DNA from: Chloroflexota bacterium
GTDB taxonomy: Bacteria; Chloroflexota; Dehalococcoidia; Lucifugimonadales; JACPCL1
Assembly: GCA_016210395.1 (NCBI GenBank)
Contig: JACQUI010000345.1
Coordinates: 1-8,919 of the forward strand
Length of the DNA stretch: 8,919 nt
Reading direction: 5' to 3'
Shown: one piece after another, positions 1-6,288 of the stretch
Numbering within the stretch: the stretch's first letter is position 1
Layout of the letters: each line of letters begins with the position of its first letter
The notes under the pieces: model-generated
Database searches by the model: none
The model's input: only the letters and a program-made list of their open reading frames with translations
Told to the model about the DNA's origin: nothing
Position numbers and translations under genes: made by a program

Positions 1-1300
1 GCCTGGAAGTTCGGTCTATGGAGTAACGCCCTGCGGGACACACCGTGGCCCATTCCCCCTTGACATCGATCTGGAAGTCCGCAGCAGTGAGCCGAGGAGA
101 TCCTTCCTGCACCGTCGCCTGCGATCCCTTGGGGGCCGATCCCCCCACTGGGCTCACCACCTCTGTCCCCCGGCACTCCGCCTCATAGGCGTTCCGCCCA
201 GACCCATAGGCGGTGTCGGCGATGAGCTCCTCCGGCCGGACCTCCCGTTGCTCCAGAGCCTCAATGACCGGGATGGTGACGTAGGTGTCGCTCCCACTGG
301 AAGGAGTCACCTCCACATACGTGATGATCTGGGTGACGTTCCCCTCCTCGCAGGTCTCCGCCACTTGCACCTCGTATCCCTTCCCCTTGTGGCCGTTGTA
401 GGTCACCTCCGGATCATGCGGGGATTGCAGCGTGTCGGAACGGAGCTCCTTTGGGTCCTTGAGCGCAATGGGCACCTTACCTTCCCCTGCATCATCGTCA
501 TCATCCCCGGGCCGTCCATCACGATGCCTGCCCACATGGCACTGCTCCCGAAGGAGTCGCTGCAATAGCCCGTATTCCTCCATGTCCTTGGCGTCTGTCC
601 CTCGGAACCGGTCCACCAACCGGTAGTGGTCTCGTGCACAGACCGACAGACGCCGTCGCCCCTCACCCGATCGGGCATCCTCATAGGAGGTCGGCTCTCC
701 TTCTTCCTTCAGGTAACGTCCCAAAAGTCCCTCGGGTATGCGCTCCGCAAGCTCGGAATGCTCCCTCTGCACCGCTCGCAGGAACAGGCGCATCGTCTCG
801 CAGAAGAGGCCCAGCCGCGTGAGGGTCGCGATGTTGCTCATGATGTGGGTGGAGTCCAGACGCTGCCGTCCCGTAGCAAGCCCCAAGGCTCCGATAATGC
901 GGTCCGTCGTCTCCTCAAAGACCACCCGGCCACCGTCGTTCTGTAGGAGCCGAGAGCGGAAGTTGTGCAGCGTCTTCTGCGGCAGGTGGGACTCCTCGGC
1001 GGTGAGTTGCAATGCATAGTGCCACAGCAGATTGAACTCCAACTGCTCCAGAGCCTCTTGGTCGGTCAGGTCCCCAACTTCTTTGAGGATCAGCACCCCC
1101 AGCACTGTCTGTACCGCACGGTTGGGCCGCCCGTTGTCCTCGCAGTACAGATAGGCAAACCGCTCCTCGTCTATCAGGGGGAGCGCCTTGGCTCGGAACA
1201 CCTCCGCCCACGTCTTCTGCAGCCGCTTCGCCTTCGCAAGCGGCACCAAGAACTCAGATTCAAGCAGGCTCCCCTGGGGAACTCGTGGCCGAAACATCAT
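1..1300 (-). CDS. IS1182-like DDE transposase, C-terminus beyond the window
   Basis: One uninterrupted minus-strand frame of 433 codons runs from ATG at 1300 (or the adjacent ATG at 1297) to the left edge without a stop. A purine-rich GAGGGAGGGA lies directly before the start. The N-terminal third has the DUF772-type transposase pattern (LGVLILKEVGDLTDQEALEQ, then NLLWHYAL and PQKTLHNFRSRLL). Two likely catalytic aspartates are visible: D149 in RLDSTHI and D362 in IADTAYGS. The third acidic residue of the DDE triad would lie past the edge. An acidic linker of five aspartates sits near residue 266. The protein would cut and join the ends of its own insertion sequence. IS1182 is the closest family I recognise, with IS5-type relatives as the alternative. 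The start-side IS end should lie near 1320-1390, where base composition changes, but its inverted repeat cannot be fixed because the other end is missing. Confidence 0.88.
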   Translation of the reverse strand, partial: MMFRPRVPQGSLLESEFLVPLAKAKRLQKTWAEVFRAKALPLIDEERFAYLYCEDNGRPNRAVQTVLGVLILKEVGDLTDQEALEQLEFNLLWHYALQLTAEESHLPQKTLHNFRSRLLQNDGGRVVFEETTDRIIGALGLATGRQRLDSTHIMSNIATLTRLGLFCETMRLFLRAVQREHSELAERIPEGLLGRYLKEEGEPTSYEDARSGEGRRRLSVCARDHYRLVDRFRGTDAKDMEEYGLLQRLLREQCHVGRHRDGRPGDDDDDAGEGKVPIALKDPKELRSDTLQSPHDPEVTYNGHKGKGYEVQVAETCEEGNVTQIITYVEVTPSSGSDTYVTIPVIEALEQREVRPEELIADTAYGSGRNAYEAECRGTEVVSPVGGSAPKGSQATVQEGSPRLTAADFQIDVKGEWATVCPAGRYSIDRTSR

Positions 1301-1385
1301 TCCCTCCCTCTCAGAACTCGGGCGCTTCGTGATCGGCTCCATCCATTTTACCCGACCAGCGTCTGCCCCGAACCTCCCAGAGAGG
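1301..1385. mobile_element. Probable start-side end of the insertion sequence
   Basis: This GC-rich stretch lies between the transposase start and the AT-rich HEPN-type gene. It contains TAAAAT on the minus strand around 1344-1349, a possible -10 element for the transposase, with no good -35. The composition switch near 1380-1390 is the best visible estimate of the element border. No terminal inverted repeat or target duplication can be shown from one end, so the border is approximate. Confidence 0.4.
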
Positions 1386-2080
1386 GTTTTTACGAGGGAA
1401 TCAAAACTAGACTCCGTCAATTTATTAACGGTCGTTTGGCCGAGCAAATTGATGCCTACTATACACTTGCTGCTACGACCAAAATGTTACCACTCCTACA
1501 TGCTGCCTACGACTACTTTCAGATAGTGAAGAACAATCCCTTTACGGTGTCCCGTACGAAGCCAGTTCCAGACTCCACTGAGTTAGAAGAATTTGTTAAA
1601 GTGCTGATGCGCTTTAGGGCAGTAGTAGCGGGGTGGACAAACCCGATTCTACAATACGCTTCAAGTCCGAATGTACCATCCAGAGTAGCCGCCTTCGCTC
1701 CACAGCCCCGAAGTTGGCCTGAGCATTTCGAAGCAGTCGCTCGATACGCCAAGGGGCGGTTTTATATTGACCAATTACTAGTCGCTGTAAGCATATTAGA
1801 AGGTGCGTTGGGAATCATGTTAGATGACGTTGGGGAAAAGTACGAAGAGCTGACTTTGGGTCAAAAATGGGGAGAGGTCATTAAACAAATCAAAAAAGGA
1901 AATTGGTCGATCAGTCAACAACTCCAAACGGACATCGGAGAAATCGTTGATCGTCGCAATATGGTTATTCATCATAGCGGCAAATACGTCTCCCAAAGAT
2001 ACGACCTAAACATGGCAGCGCCTCTTGCTATACCATTGGAAAGGAACCGCGGCCCGCAAAAGAGGGTGATCCTTTCTTGA
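1385..2080 (+). pseudogene. HEPN-like domain protein, 5' end probably lost at the IS border
   Basis: A plus-strand frame ends in TGA at 2078-2080. It is open upstream into the transposase antisense, but only the part from about 1385 has protein-like composition, and that part is visibly richer in A and T than its neighbours. The first in-frame ATG is at 1484 (198 residues), without a ribosome binding site; plausible coding (YEGIKTRLRQFINGRLAEQ) already precedes it. Near the C-terminus, DRRNMVIHHSGKYVSQRYD carries R-N-M-V-I-H (R at 1955-1957, H at 1970-1972). This fits the Rx4-6H signature of HEPN domains, found in toxin and defence RNases and in nucleotidyltransferase partners. Upstream lies a helical segment (FYIDQLLVAVSILEGALGIM), as expected for a helical bundle. 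Composition suggests transfer. No antitoxin partner is visible. The family assignment rests on one motif, so a diverged helical hypothetical protein remains possible. Confidence 0.6.
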
Positions 2081-2356
2081 TCAACGCTTGGTATGTGTTC
2101 CATACCTTAGACATTGTCGGGCAACTATGTGATGAAGTAACGAAATGATGACGATTCAAAGGGAGAAGGCCTCCCATAGTCAGCCTGTGGAGGAATGCCT
2201 TCTCGGGCTTGCCGACGGTGCTCACCAGATACGATTGGAGTTTGCAGAGGAGCCCCAAAACGACAGTACAAGGCCCTGAGCTGGCCGAATAGCAGGGCCG
2301 TGGCTCGACTAACACCACGAACGATAGCAATGTCGGCCTACCCTCGAAAGTTGGCC
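2081..2356. other. Stretch without a recognisable gene, with an imperfect hairpin
   Basis: No frame here gives a protein I recognise. Just after the HEPN-like stop, GGTATG (2090-2095) and CATACC (2101-2106) form a six-pair stem with a five-base loop. A larger imperfect stem pairs GAGAAGGC (2163-2170) plus CTCC with GGAG (2189-2192) and GCCTTCTC (2197-2204), with a small bulge and a 14-base loop. Neither is followed by a clear T-run, so terminator function is uncertain. The base composition is intermediate, and the stretch may be leftover accessory DNA. Confidence 0.4.
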
Positions 2357-2647
2357 CTACCGCACCTTGTTGTAGGTGTAGTCCTCGCGCTCACCTGCGC
2401 CGGCGCGAAGGTCTGGCGAGAGCGGAGGACGGGCGGCGTTCACTTTGGAGTGGGCGTCCAGGGCGGCCTGGTCCTTCCAGCGTTCCAGTAGCGTCAGCTT
2501 GTCGGGGTTGACGGCGCTCTGGAATATCTCGTACTGCTCGCAGCCGGGCTCCTTCACCACCTCTGTGCAGCGGGCCGCCATTGCCCTGGCCATCTCAGCC
2601 CCCTTGCCCGGCGCGGCGTTGATGGTGATAACCAGTCGTAGCGACAT
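2357..2647 (-). CDS. ABM-domain (putative quinol monooxygenase-like) protein
   Basis: A 96-residue protein with the layout of the antibiotic biosynthesis monooxygenase superfamily (YgiN-type), small dimeric ferredoxin-like folds acting on quinols or other aromatic compounds without a cofactor. Visible family features are a first strand with a short turn (LRLVITINAAPGKGAEMA, residues 3-20), the PGCEQYEIFQSAVNPDKLTLLERW segment (34-57), and the helix KDQAALDAHSKV (58-69). The tail from residue 70 (RPPLSPDLRAGAGERED) departs from the usual ABM end. The ATG at 2647 is preceded by AAAGGGAGG six bases away, a strong ribosome binding site. A promoter with a 17-base spacer lies just upstream, so it is probably a single-gene unit. 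The substrate cannot be inferred. It ends in TAG. Confidence 0.82.
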   Translation of the reverse strand: MSLRLVITINAAPGKGAEMARAMAARCTEVVKEPGCEQYEIFQSAVNPDKLTLLERWKDQAALDAHSKVNAARPPLSPDLRAGAGEREDYTYNKVR

Positions 2648-2677
2648 GCAAACCTCCCTTTGCTTACTGCTGGTGCG

Positions 2678-2706
2678 ACTTTAGACCGGCCTATGGTCTT
2701 TGACAA
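2678..2706 (-). promoter_or_regulatory. Sigma-70-type promoter of the ABM-domain gene
   Basis: Reading the minus strand, TTGTCA (2701-2706, five of six consensus bases) is followed after 17 bases by TAAAGT (2678-2683, four of six). Transcription would start near 2671, about 25 bases before the ATG at 2647. Spacing and position fit well, but only the motif supports it. Confidence 0.5.
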
Positions 2707-2716
2707 CAAAGGTATC

Positions 2717-2738
2717 CCTTCCCCGCAACGGGGGAAGG
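2717..2738 (-). terminator. GC-rich hairpin downstream of the YbjQ-family gene
   Basis: CCTTCCCC (2717-2724) and GGGGAAGG (2731-2738) pair perfectly around the six-base loop GCAACG. It lies 17 bases past the stop of the YbjQ-family gene and just upstream of the ABM promoter. On the minus strand it is followed by a moderately T-rich CCTTTGTTGTC rather than a clean T-run. It could be a terminator or another dispersed REP-like hairpin. Confidence 0.45.
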
Positions 2739-2754
2739 CCAGGGAAGAGGTCGT

Positions 2755-3084
2755 CTAGGCCCCCGCCTTCTCCTCCAGCACCACTGCCGTCCCGTAGGCG
2801 AGGATCTCCGCTGCGCCGCCCATGATCATGGACGTGCCAAAGCGGAGGCCAATCACCGCGTTGGCCCCCATCTCCGTGGCCCGCAGCTCCAGCCGCTGCA
2901 GCGCCTGCTGCCGGGACTCCGCCAGCAGCTTCGTGTACTCCGTGACCTCCCCGCCGACGATGCCTCGAAGCCCGGCCATGATGTCCCGCCCGATGTGCCG
3001 CGCCCGCACGGTGCTGCCGTTCACCAGCCCCAACGTCTTCATCACACGCATGCCTTCCGGTGTGTCCGTTGTCAAGTAGATCAA
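2755..3084 (-). CDS. YbjQ-family (UPF0145, heavy-metal-binding-like) protein
   Basis: A 109-residue protein matching the YbjQ/UPF0145 family over its full length. The N-terminus IYLTTDTPEGMRVMKTLGLVNG (residues 2-23), the central GIVGGEVTEYTKLLAESRQQAL (41-62) and the signature GANAVIGLRF (73-82) followed by an ILAYGTAVVLE strand are all present. Members form pentameric rings and have been called heavy-metal binding from structure, but the cellular role is unknown. The start is TTG at 3084: translation from there begins exactly where family members begin, and GAGAGGTG lies a few bases upstream. It is preceded by a 139-base gap holding a REP-like hairpin, so it is probably not strictly co-transcribed with the membrane-protein gene. 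It ends in TAG. Confidence 0.88.
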   Translation of the reverse strand: MIYLTTDTPEGMRVMKTLGLVNGSTVRARHIGRDIMAGLRGIVGGEVTEYTKLLAESRQQALQRLELRATEMGANAVIGLRFGTSMIMGGAAEILAYGTAVVLEEKAGA

Positions 3085-3191
3085 GGCGTCACCTCTCGAT
3101 TCCGGCTTTCGCCCTTGGCTATGGTACTACTCACGGCGGTGGCAATTGGAGAGGAAATCGGCCAAAGGGGGCGCTTGACCCTCACCCTGGC

Positions 3192-3209
3192 CCTCTCCCA
3201 AGGGAGAGG
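3192..3209. repeat. Dispersed REP-like hairpin of the CCCTCTCCC...GGGAGAGG type
   Basis: CCTCTCCC (3192-3199) and GGGAGAGG (3202-3209) are a perfect inverted pair two bases apart, preceded by CCCTCACCCTGG. This phrase is familiar as an intergenic repeat in many high-GC bacterial genomes and is often mistranslated as a short protein. It sits 15 bases past the stop of the small membrane-protein gene. It could help end that transcript, although no T-run follows. Confidence 0.6.
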
Positions 3210-3223
3210 AATGTGTTGTAGAC

Positions 3224-3430
3224 TCAGAACTCCTCTTTGAGGTCTTCCTGCCGCCGTTTTTTCAGCCTGTCCCTGAGCACGGCCAGCAACAGCAGCAGGA
3301 TGCCGGCAGGTATTGCCGCCAGTCCCAGCTTCAGGAGGACTGGCTCCCGGCTCATAGCGATGGCGTACACGAAGTACCCTCCCAGGACCGCCGCGCCTGC
3401 GATGATGAGCACTGCCCCTGCGAGAACCAT
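3224..3430 (-). CDS. Small two-helix membrane protein
   Basis: A 68-residue protein with two hydrophobic stretches: residues 2-25 (VLAGAVLIIAGAAVLGGYFV onward) and 31-53 (VLLKLGLAAIPAGILLLLLA onward), joined by a short loop containing SREP. The tail is highly charged (RDRLKKRRQEDLKEEF, 53-68) and is probably cytoplasmic, with both ends inside. AGGAGG lies seven bases before the ATG at 3430, a strong ribosome binding site that supports a real gene despite its size. I do not recognise a family; similar short proteins with paired helices and a basic-acidic tail are common in Chloroflexota. It ends in TGA. Confidence 0.7.
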   Translation of the reverse strand: MVLAGAVLIIAGAAVLGGYFVYAIAMSREPVLLKLGLAAIPAGILLLLLAVLRDRLKKRRQEDLKEEF

Positions 3431-3461
3431 GTCGCGCCTCCTGGTGAGCTACCACACCCCT

Positions 3462-3489
3462 TGTTTGCCGGGTTCATGATACCGTAAGG
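3462..3489 (-). pseudogene. Possible relic of a FAD-oxidase 3' end
   Basis: On the minus strand this stretch reads CCTTACGGTATCATGAACCC then GGCAAACAAGG. It lines up with the last codons of the intact oxidase at 4424-5833 (encoding PYGIMNPGK), with two substitutions and one missing base over about 23 bases. The reading Y-G-I-M-N-P is kept before the missing base shifts the frame. No similarity is obvious further upstream. It may be the stub of a lost paralogue, or a short chance match. Confidence 0.35.
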
Positions 3490-3511
3490 AACCTGTTCTT
3501 GTTACAGTATC
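3478..3511. promoter_or_regulatory. Inverted repeat upstream of the membrane-protein gene
   Basis: GATACCGTAA (3478-3487) and TTACAGTATC (3502-3511) match in nine of ten pairs, separated by 14 bases. The site lies between the stop of the 168-residue gene and the start of the membrane-protein gene, both on the minus strand. It could be an operator for the downstream gene or a weak terminator for the upstream one. The left arm also overlaps the possible oxidase relic, so the symmetry may be accidental. Confidence 0.3.
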
Positions 3512-3524
3512 CTGCTCATTGCCG

Positions 3525-4031
3525 CTACTGAAGCACCTCGGCCCAATCGCTGCGCCTGGGGACGACGCCAAGGTCCGCGATGGCAAGGCGAATGACGCCG
3601 GCCAGCGCGATTGCGCCTGTGGGGAGATGCGCCGCCTTGAGCTCATCGCGCCCTACGAGCGCGCCGGGGCCAAGATGCAGGTGAGGCGTCGTGACGGCTG
3701 AGACGCCGACGGGGTGCCAGTGATAGCTGATGATTTCGCTTACCGATGCATTCCACAACGCAAACCGATATCCGGCTATCTGAATCTCCCATCTGTCTCC
3801 TCTGGCAGATGTTTCAGCGATCTTGTATTGAAAGGCAACATAGAGTCCCAAGGCTGATTGGTGGGTTCGTAGCACTGCGGGATTCTCACTGAGCACCGCA
3901 CCGTGAGGTTGAGGCCGTGGATAGAATCCGCCTGACACGTGAAGGACTGCATCTGCAACGCACGAGATAGCCCTTTGATGCTTTTCAATGAAACTGTTGG
4001 CCGCTTCGGCAGGTGTTCTTCCCGTCATCAT
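3525..4031 (-). CDS. Conserved-looking hypothetical protein, second gene of a coupled pair
   Basis: A 168-residue soluble protein of unrecognised family. Its central and C-terminal part looks conserved: EIQIAGYRFALWNAS (residues 82-96), ISYHWHPVG (101-109), TTPHLHLGPGALVGR (114-128), then a HLPTGAIAL helix region and RRSDWAEVL at the end. The histidines in HWHP and PHLHL (H104, H106, H117, H119) could form a metal or catalytic site. The ATG at 4031 overlaps the stop of the upstream gene as ATGA, and no ribosome binding site is visible, so translation probably depends on the upstream gene. A small upstream gene overlapping a larger histidine-rich one resembles toxin-antitoxin units, which is an inference from layout only. 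A second ATG follows at once (4028). It ends in TAG. Confidence 0.75.
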   Translation of the reverse strand: MMTGRTPAEAANSFIEKHQRAISCVADAVLHVSGGFYPRPQPHGAVLSENPAVLRTHQSALGLYVAFQYKIAETSARGDRWEIQIAGYRFALWNASVSEIISYHWHPVGVSAVTTPHLHLGPGALVGRDELKAAHLPTGAIALAGVIRLAIADLGVVPRRSDWAEVLQ

Positions 4032-4279
4032 GCTGTTGGCAGATTCGAAGGAGGAACGGTGAAAGGCAAGAGCATGATTACGGACATCAATTCCGGCGTA
4101 TCAATGTCCACATTCTCATACTTGCCTTCGTTCCAGGCTTTCAAGAAGTCCTCCCCGCTCATGCCGAGGTAGCGGCGAGCTGCCCGGTCAAAGACCTCCA
4201 GACCTTCTTCGTAGGTCAGCATCTTGAAGCTGGGCGCTTCTGTCGCGTCTTTTTTCTTTGCTCTCGTCTTGCTCGCCAT
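4028..4279 (-). CDS. Small conserved hypothetical protein, first gene of the coupled pair
   Basis: An 83-residue protein with a lysine-rich start (MASKTRAKKKDATEAP) and the segment YEEGLEVFDRAARRYLGMSG then EDFLKAWNEGKYENVD (residues 23-58). I know this pattern (YLGMSGEEFLxxW) from short actinobacterial and Chloroflexota hypothetical proteins. The end, ELMSVIMLLPF, is hydrophobic. The ATG at 4279 is chosen over an upstream in-frame ATG at 4375 because AGGTG lies six bases before it, an extended -10 lies about 30 bases upstream, and the extra 32 residues cross a hairpin repeat. Its TGA overlaps the next start. Length and position fit an antitoxin or a small adaptor. The function is unproven. 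Confidence 0.75.
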   Translation of the reverse strand: MASKTRAKKKDATEAPSFKMLTYEEGLEVFDRAARRYLGMSGEDFLKAWNEGKYENVDIDTPELMSVIMLLPFTVPPSNLPTA

Positions 4280-4307
4280 CGCTTCACCTATGCCGCTGCT
4301 TGCACAC

Positions 4308-4316
4308 ATCGTAGCA
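4308..4316 (-). promoter_or_regulatory. Extended -10 element before the coupled pair
   Basis: On the minus strand TGCTACGAT reads as an extended -10 (TG-N-TACGAT, four of six core bases). It would start a transcript about 20 bases before the ATG at 4279. No convincing -35 hexamer is present, which is acceptable for extended -10 promoters. Confidence 0.3.
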
Positions 4317-4364
4317 CAACGTGCTCTCAGGTTGGACCGTTCCCAGACCATTGTAACTGGTGAC

Positions 4365-4388
4365 GGGGCAGACACGGAGGTCTGCCCC
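4365..4388. repeat. REP-like hairpin, family 1 copy 1
   Basis: GGGGCAGAC (4365-4373) and GTCTGCCCC (4380-4388) pair perfectly around ACGGAG and are followed by TATGG. It lies between the FAD-oxidase stop and the coupled pair. The arms and the trailing CCCCTA match the copies at 5868 and 7065, so it belongs to one dispersed intergenic family. It may also protect or end transcripts. Confidence 0.65.
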
Positions 4389-4423
4389 TATGGTCCCAAT
4401 GCCGGCTGCTAGGCAAGCCTTCC

Positions 4424-5833
4424 CTACAGCCCCAGCTTGCCGGGGTTCATGATGCCGTAGGGGTCGAGGGCTTGCTTAATGCGGCGCACCGCCTCCAGGT
4501 TCTGGCCCCACTCGCGCCCGGCCAGATGCAGCAGCTTCAGCCCAATGCCGTGGCAGTACTCCATGCTGCCGCCCATGTCCTGGGCCAAGCGCAGCAGCCG
4601 GTCCGACACCTCGCGGAACGACGCCAACTCGCTCAGGTCGCCGGGACGCGTCAGCACCATCGAGTACAGCTCAGGCTGGGTCCACACGGCTGCCTGGCGT
4701 ATGGCGACGCCGGCCTCCTGGCAGATTGCCTGGGCCTGCCGCCGGTACTCCAGCACCTTACTCGCGGGTAGGGCGGCATCCATGTAGTCGCCCAGGCCGC
4801 GCCAGGGCCAGGCGCGCTCCCACCGCTCCCGGGGCAGCAGCGGCTGCGAGTCGCTCTTGAAGCGGTAGCCGGGCACGTGGCGGTCGCGCCAGTACTCCTG
4901 CGCCTTGGCGGGACCAATGTTTGTCCCGCCGTGGGCCACGGCGATCTTGGCCGACCGCGATGCCTGGGCGGATACTTCCTCTTTGTAGCCCTCGTAGGTC
5001 AGGATCATCAGCACCGGGACGTCGCCCTCTTCCTCGGGAGGCTCTTCGGTCAGGTCGGTGATAGCGGGGCGAAGGCCCAGCGCAAACATCTCGCCCACGG
5101 CGGCGAAGCCGGCCTCGAAGGTGGGGAAGGAGAAGGCGGCGTGGCGGCGTTTCTCCGGCAGGCGGAAGACGCGCAGCGCCGCGGCGGTGATGACGCCCAT
5201 GACGCCCTCAGCGCCGATGAACAGCCGATCCATGTCCGGCCCGGACGCCCGCTTGGGGAGAGCCTTGGTCTGGACAACCTCGCCTGTGGGCAAGACGACC
5301 TCCAGCGCCAGCACCTGGTCGCCCATGGAGCCGTACTTGGCGGCTCGGTAGCCGACGCCGTCGGTGGAGACGGCGCCGCCTACTGTAGCGATGGGCGTGC
5401 TCCACGGGTCGTGGCCTATCATCAAGCCGTGGGGTTCCAGGGCGGCGTCCAGGTCGCTCAGGACAACGCCCGCTTCGGCCCACACCACCCTGTCTTCCAC
5501 GGAAACGGAGCGTACCTTGCTCATCCCACGCAGGTCCAGGACGATCGCCCCCTGAGGCGGGACCGCGCCGCCCATGACGCCGGTGCCGCCGCCGAAGGGG
5601 ACCACCGGCGAGCGATGCTGTCCCGCCAGCCTGACGACGGCTGCCACCTGCCCCGTGGTTGCGGGCATCACCACAGCCGCGGGCGTCTGCCACCAGGGAC
5701 TGCGGTCGCGGGGGAAGCCACGCAGTGGGTTGAAGGCGTCGGCCAAGCGCATCTCGCGGTCGCGACCTTCCAGGAGGATGACTTCCGCCGGCAAGGCCTG
5801 CCGCAGGGCGTCAAGAAGGGTTGACGTAATCAT
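4424..5833 (-). CDS. FAD-linked oxidase (GlcD / alkylglycerone-phosphate synthase superfamily)
   Basis: A complete 469-residue flavoprotein. The N-terminal PCMH-type FAD-binding domain shows AVVMPATTGQVAAVVRLA (residues 53-70), the FAD loop VPFGGGTGVMGGAVP (78-92), VVWAEAGVVLSDLDAAL (117-131), TVGGAVSTDGVG then AKYGSMGDQVLALEVVLPTG (150-184), and FIGAEGVMGVITAAALRVF (205-223). The C-terminal cap ends with the family hallmarks HGIGLKLL (H428 onward) and ALDPYGIMNPGKLGL. FAD should bind non-covalently; I see no His positioned for covalent attachment. The HGIG motif and overall length resemble AGPS-like and D-2-hydroxyacid dehydrogenases (COG0277), but the substrate is open. The ATG at 5833 is chosen because GGAG lies five bases upstream and longer starts would translate the hairpin at 5868. 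No partner genes (GlcE, GlcF) adjoin it. It ends in TAG. Confidence 0.9.
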   Translation of the reverse strand: MITSTLLDALRQALPAEVILLEGRDREMRLADAFNPLRGFPRDRSPWWQTPAAVVMPATTGQVAAVVRLAGQHRSPVVPFGGGTGVMGGAVPPQGAIVLDLRGMSKVRSVSVEDRVVWAEAGVVLSDLDAALEPHGLMIGHDPWSTPIATVGGAVSTDGVGYRAAKYGSMGDQVLALEVVLPTGEVVQTKALPKRASGPDMDRLFIGAEGVMGVITAAALRVFRLPEKRRHAAFSFPTFEAGFAAVGEMFALGLRPAITDLTEEPPEEEGDVPVLMILTYEGYKEEVSAQASRSAKIAVAHGGTNIGPAKAQEYWRDRHVPGYRFKSDSQPLLPRERWERAWPWRGLGDYMDAALPASKVLEYRRQAQAICQEAGVAIRQAAVWTQPELYSMVLTRPGDLSELASFREVSDRLLRLAQDMGGSMEYCHGIGLKLLHLAGREWGQNLEAVRRIKQALDPYGIMNPGKLGL

Positions 5834-5867
5834 ACGGTCTCCAAATCCGTTGGCGGTGTGCTCGTAG

Positions 5868-5889
5868 GGGCGGACCCGCGTGTCCGCCC
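5868..5889. repeat. REP-like hairpin, family 1 copy 2
   Basis: GGGCGGAC (5868-5875) and GTCCGCCC (5882-5889) pair perfectly around CCGCGT. Read on the minus strand, it ends in CCGCCCCTACGAG, the same tail as copy 3 at 7065. It lies in the leader of the oxidase gene, between its predicted promoter and start, so it would be transcribed and could fold upstream of the ribosome binding site. Confidence 0.7.
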
Positions 5890-5937
5890 TCCTGGGCAAA
5901 CGCGAAGGCGTCTGGCCCCTGCCCTTTATCAGCCCAG

Positions 5938-5967
5938 AGCATAGTGGATATGCTACGGGCATGGCAA
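5938..5967 (-). promoter_or_regulatory. Possible sigma-70 promoter of the FAD-oxidase gene
   Basis: On the minus strand TTGCCA (5962-5967, five of six) is followed after 18 bases by TATGCT (5938-5943, four of six). The transcript would carry a leader of about 100 bases holding family 1 hairpin copy 2. Confidence 0.35.
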
Positions 5968-6001
5968 GAATAGAGAAGTCCCAAGTTGTCTACCACTGGC
6001 T

Positions 6002-6257
6002 ACGTACGAGTTCGCGCCGAAGGAGGGCGGGTATGACGTGACGGCACCCTCCGCTCCTGGGTGCAATGGAGCAGGCGACAGCTTTGAAGAGGCGCTGGTC
6101 TTGTGGGTGCGGATGCGCTGTGTGAAGGCCTGATCGTCGCCGGCGACCTGCTGCCATGGCCGGCAAGCTCATGGACGAGGGCGAGACGCAGTTCGACGAG
6201 TGGCAGCCGGACCCGTACAAGGACTTGCCGGGCGGCATGAAGCCGCCAATGCTGTGA
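6002..6257 (+). pseudogene. Possible decayed coding remnant in shifting frames
   Basis: Three overlapping plus-strand frames each give a short protein-like piece: TYEFAPKEGGYDVTAPSAPG onward to a TGA at 6131, then GADALCEGLIVAGDLLP around 6103-6153, then MAGKLMDEGETQFDEWQPD up to PGGMKPPML ending in TGA at 6257. The last piece, 33 residues from ATG 6156, is rich in acidic and proline residues and looks like a real C-terminus. No start or ribosome binding site leads the run. It may be a gene broken by frameshifts; I do not recognise the family. A chance open stretch in GC-rich DNA is the alternative. Confidence 0.3.
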
Positions 6258-6288
6258 CGCCCCGTTTGAAGGCGCCTGACCCCGCGTG

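Noticed and set aside
965..1384. Upstream part of a plus-strand frame that runs into the HEPN-like gene
   Set aside because: It is the antisense of a continuous, clearly coding transposase; only the part past the IS border looks like real protein.
2028..2330. Minus-strand open frame of 100 codons in the gene-free stretch
   Set aside because: No recognisable family, no ribosome binding site, and it overlaps the 3' end of the HEPN-like frame; a transposase relic was considered but not supported.
3081..3455. Minus-strand open frame of 124 codons between the YbjQ and membrane-protein genes
   Set aside because: It overlaps the better-supported membrane-protein gene in another frame and translates the REP-like repeat (PLPWERARVRV), a typical spurious peptide.
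4877..5824. Plus-strand open frame of 315 codons
   Set aside because: It is the antisense shadow of the FAD-oxidase gene and has no family-like segments.
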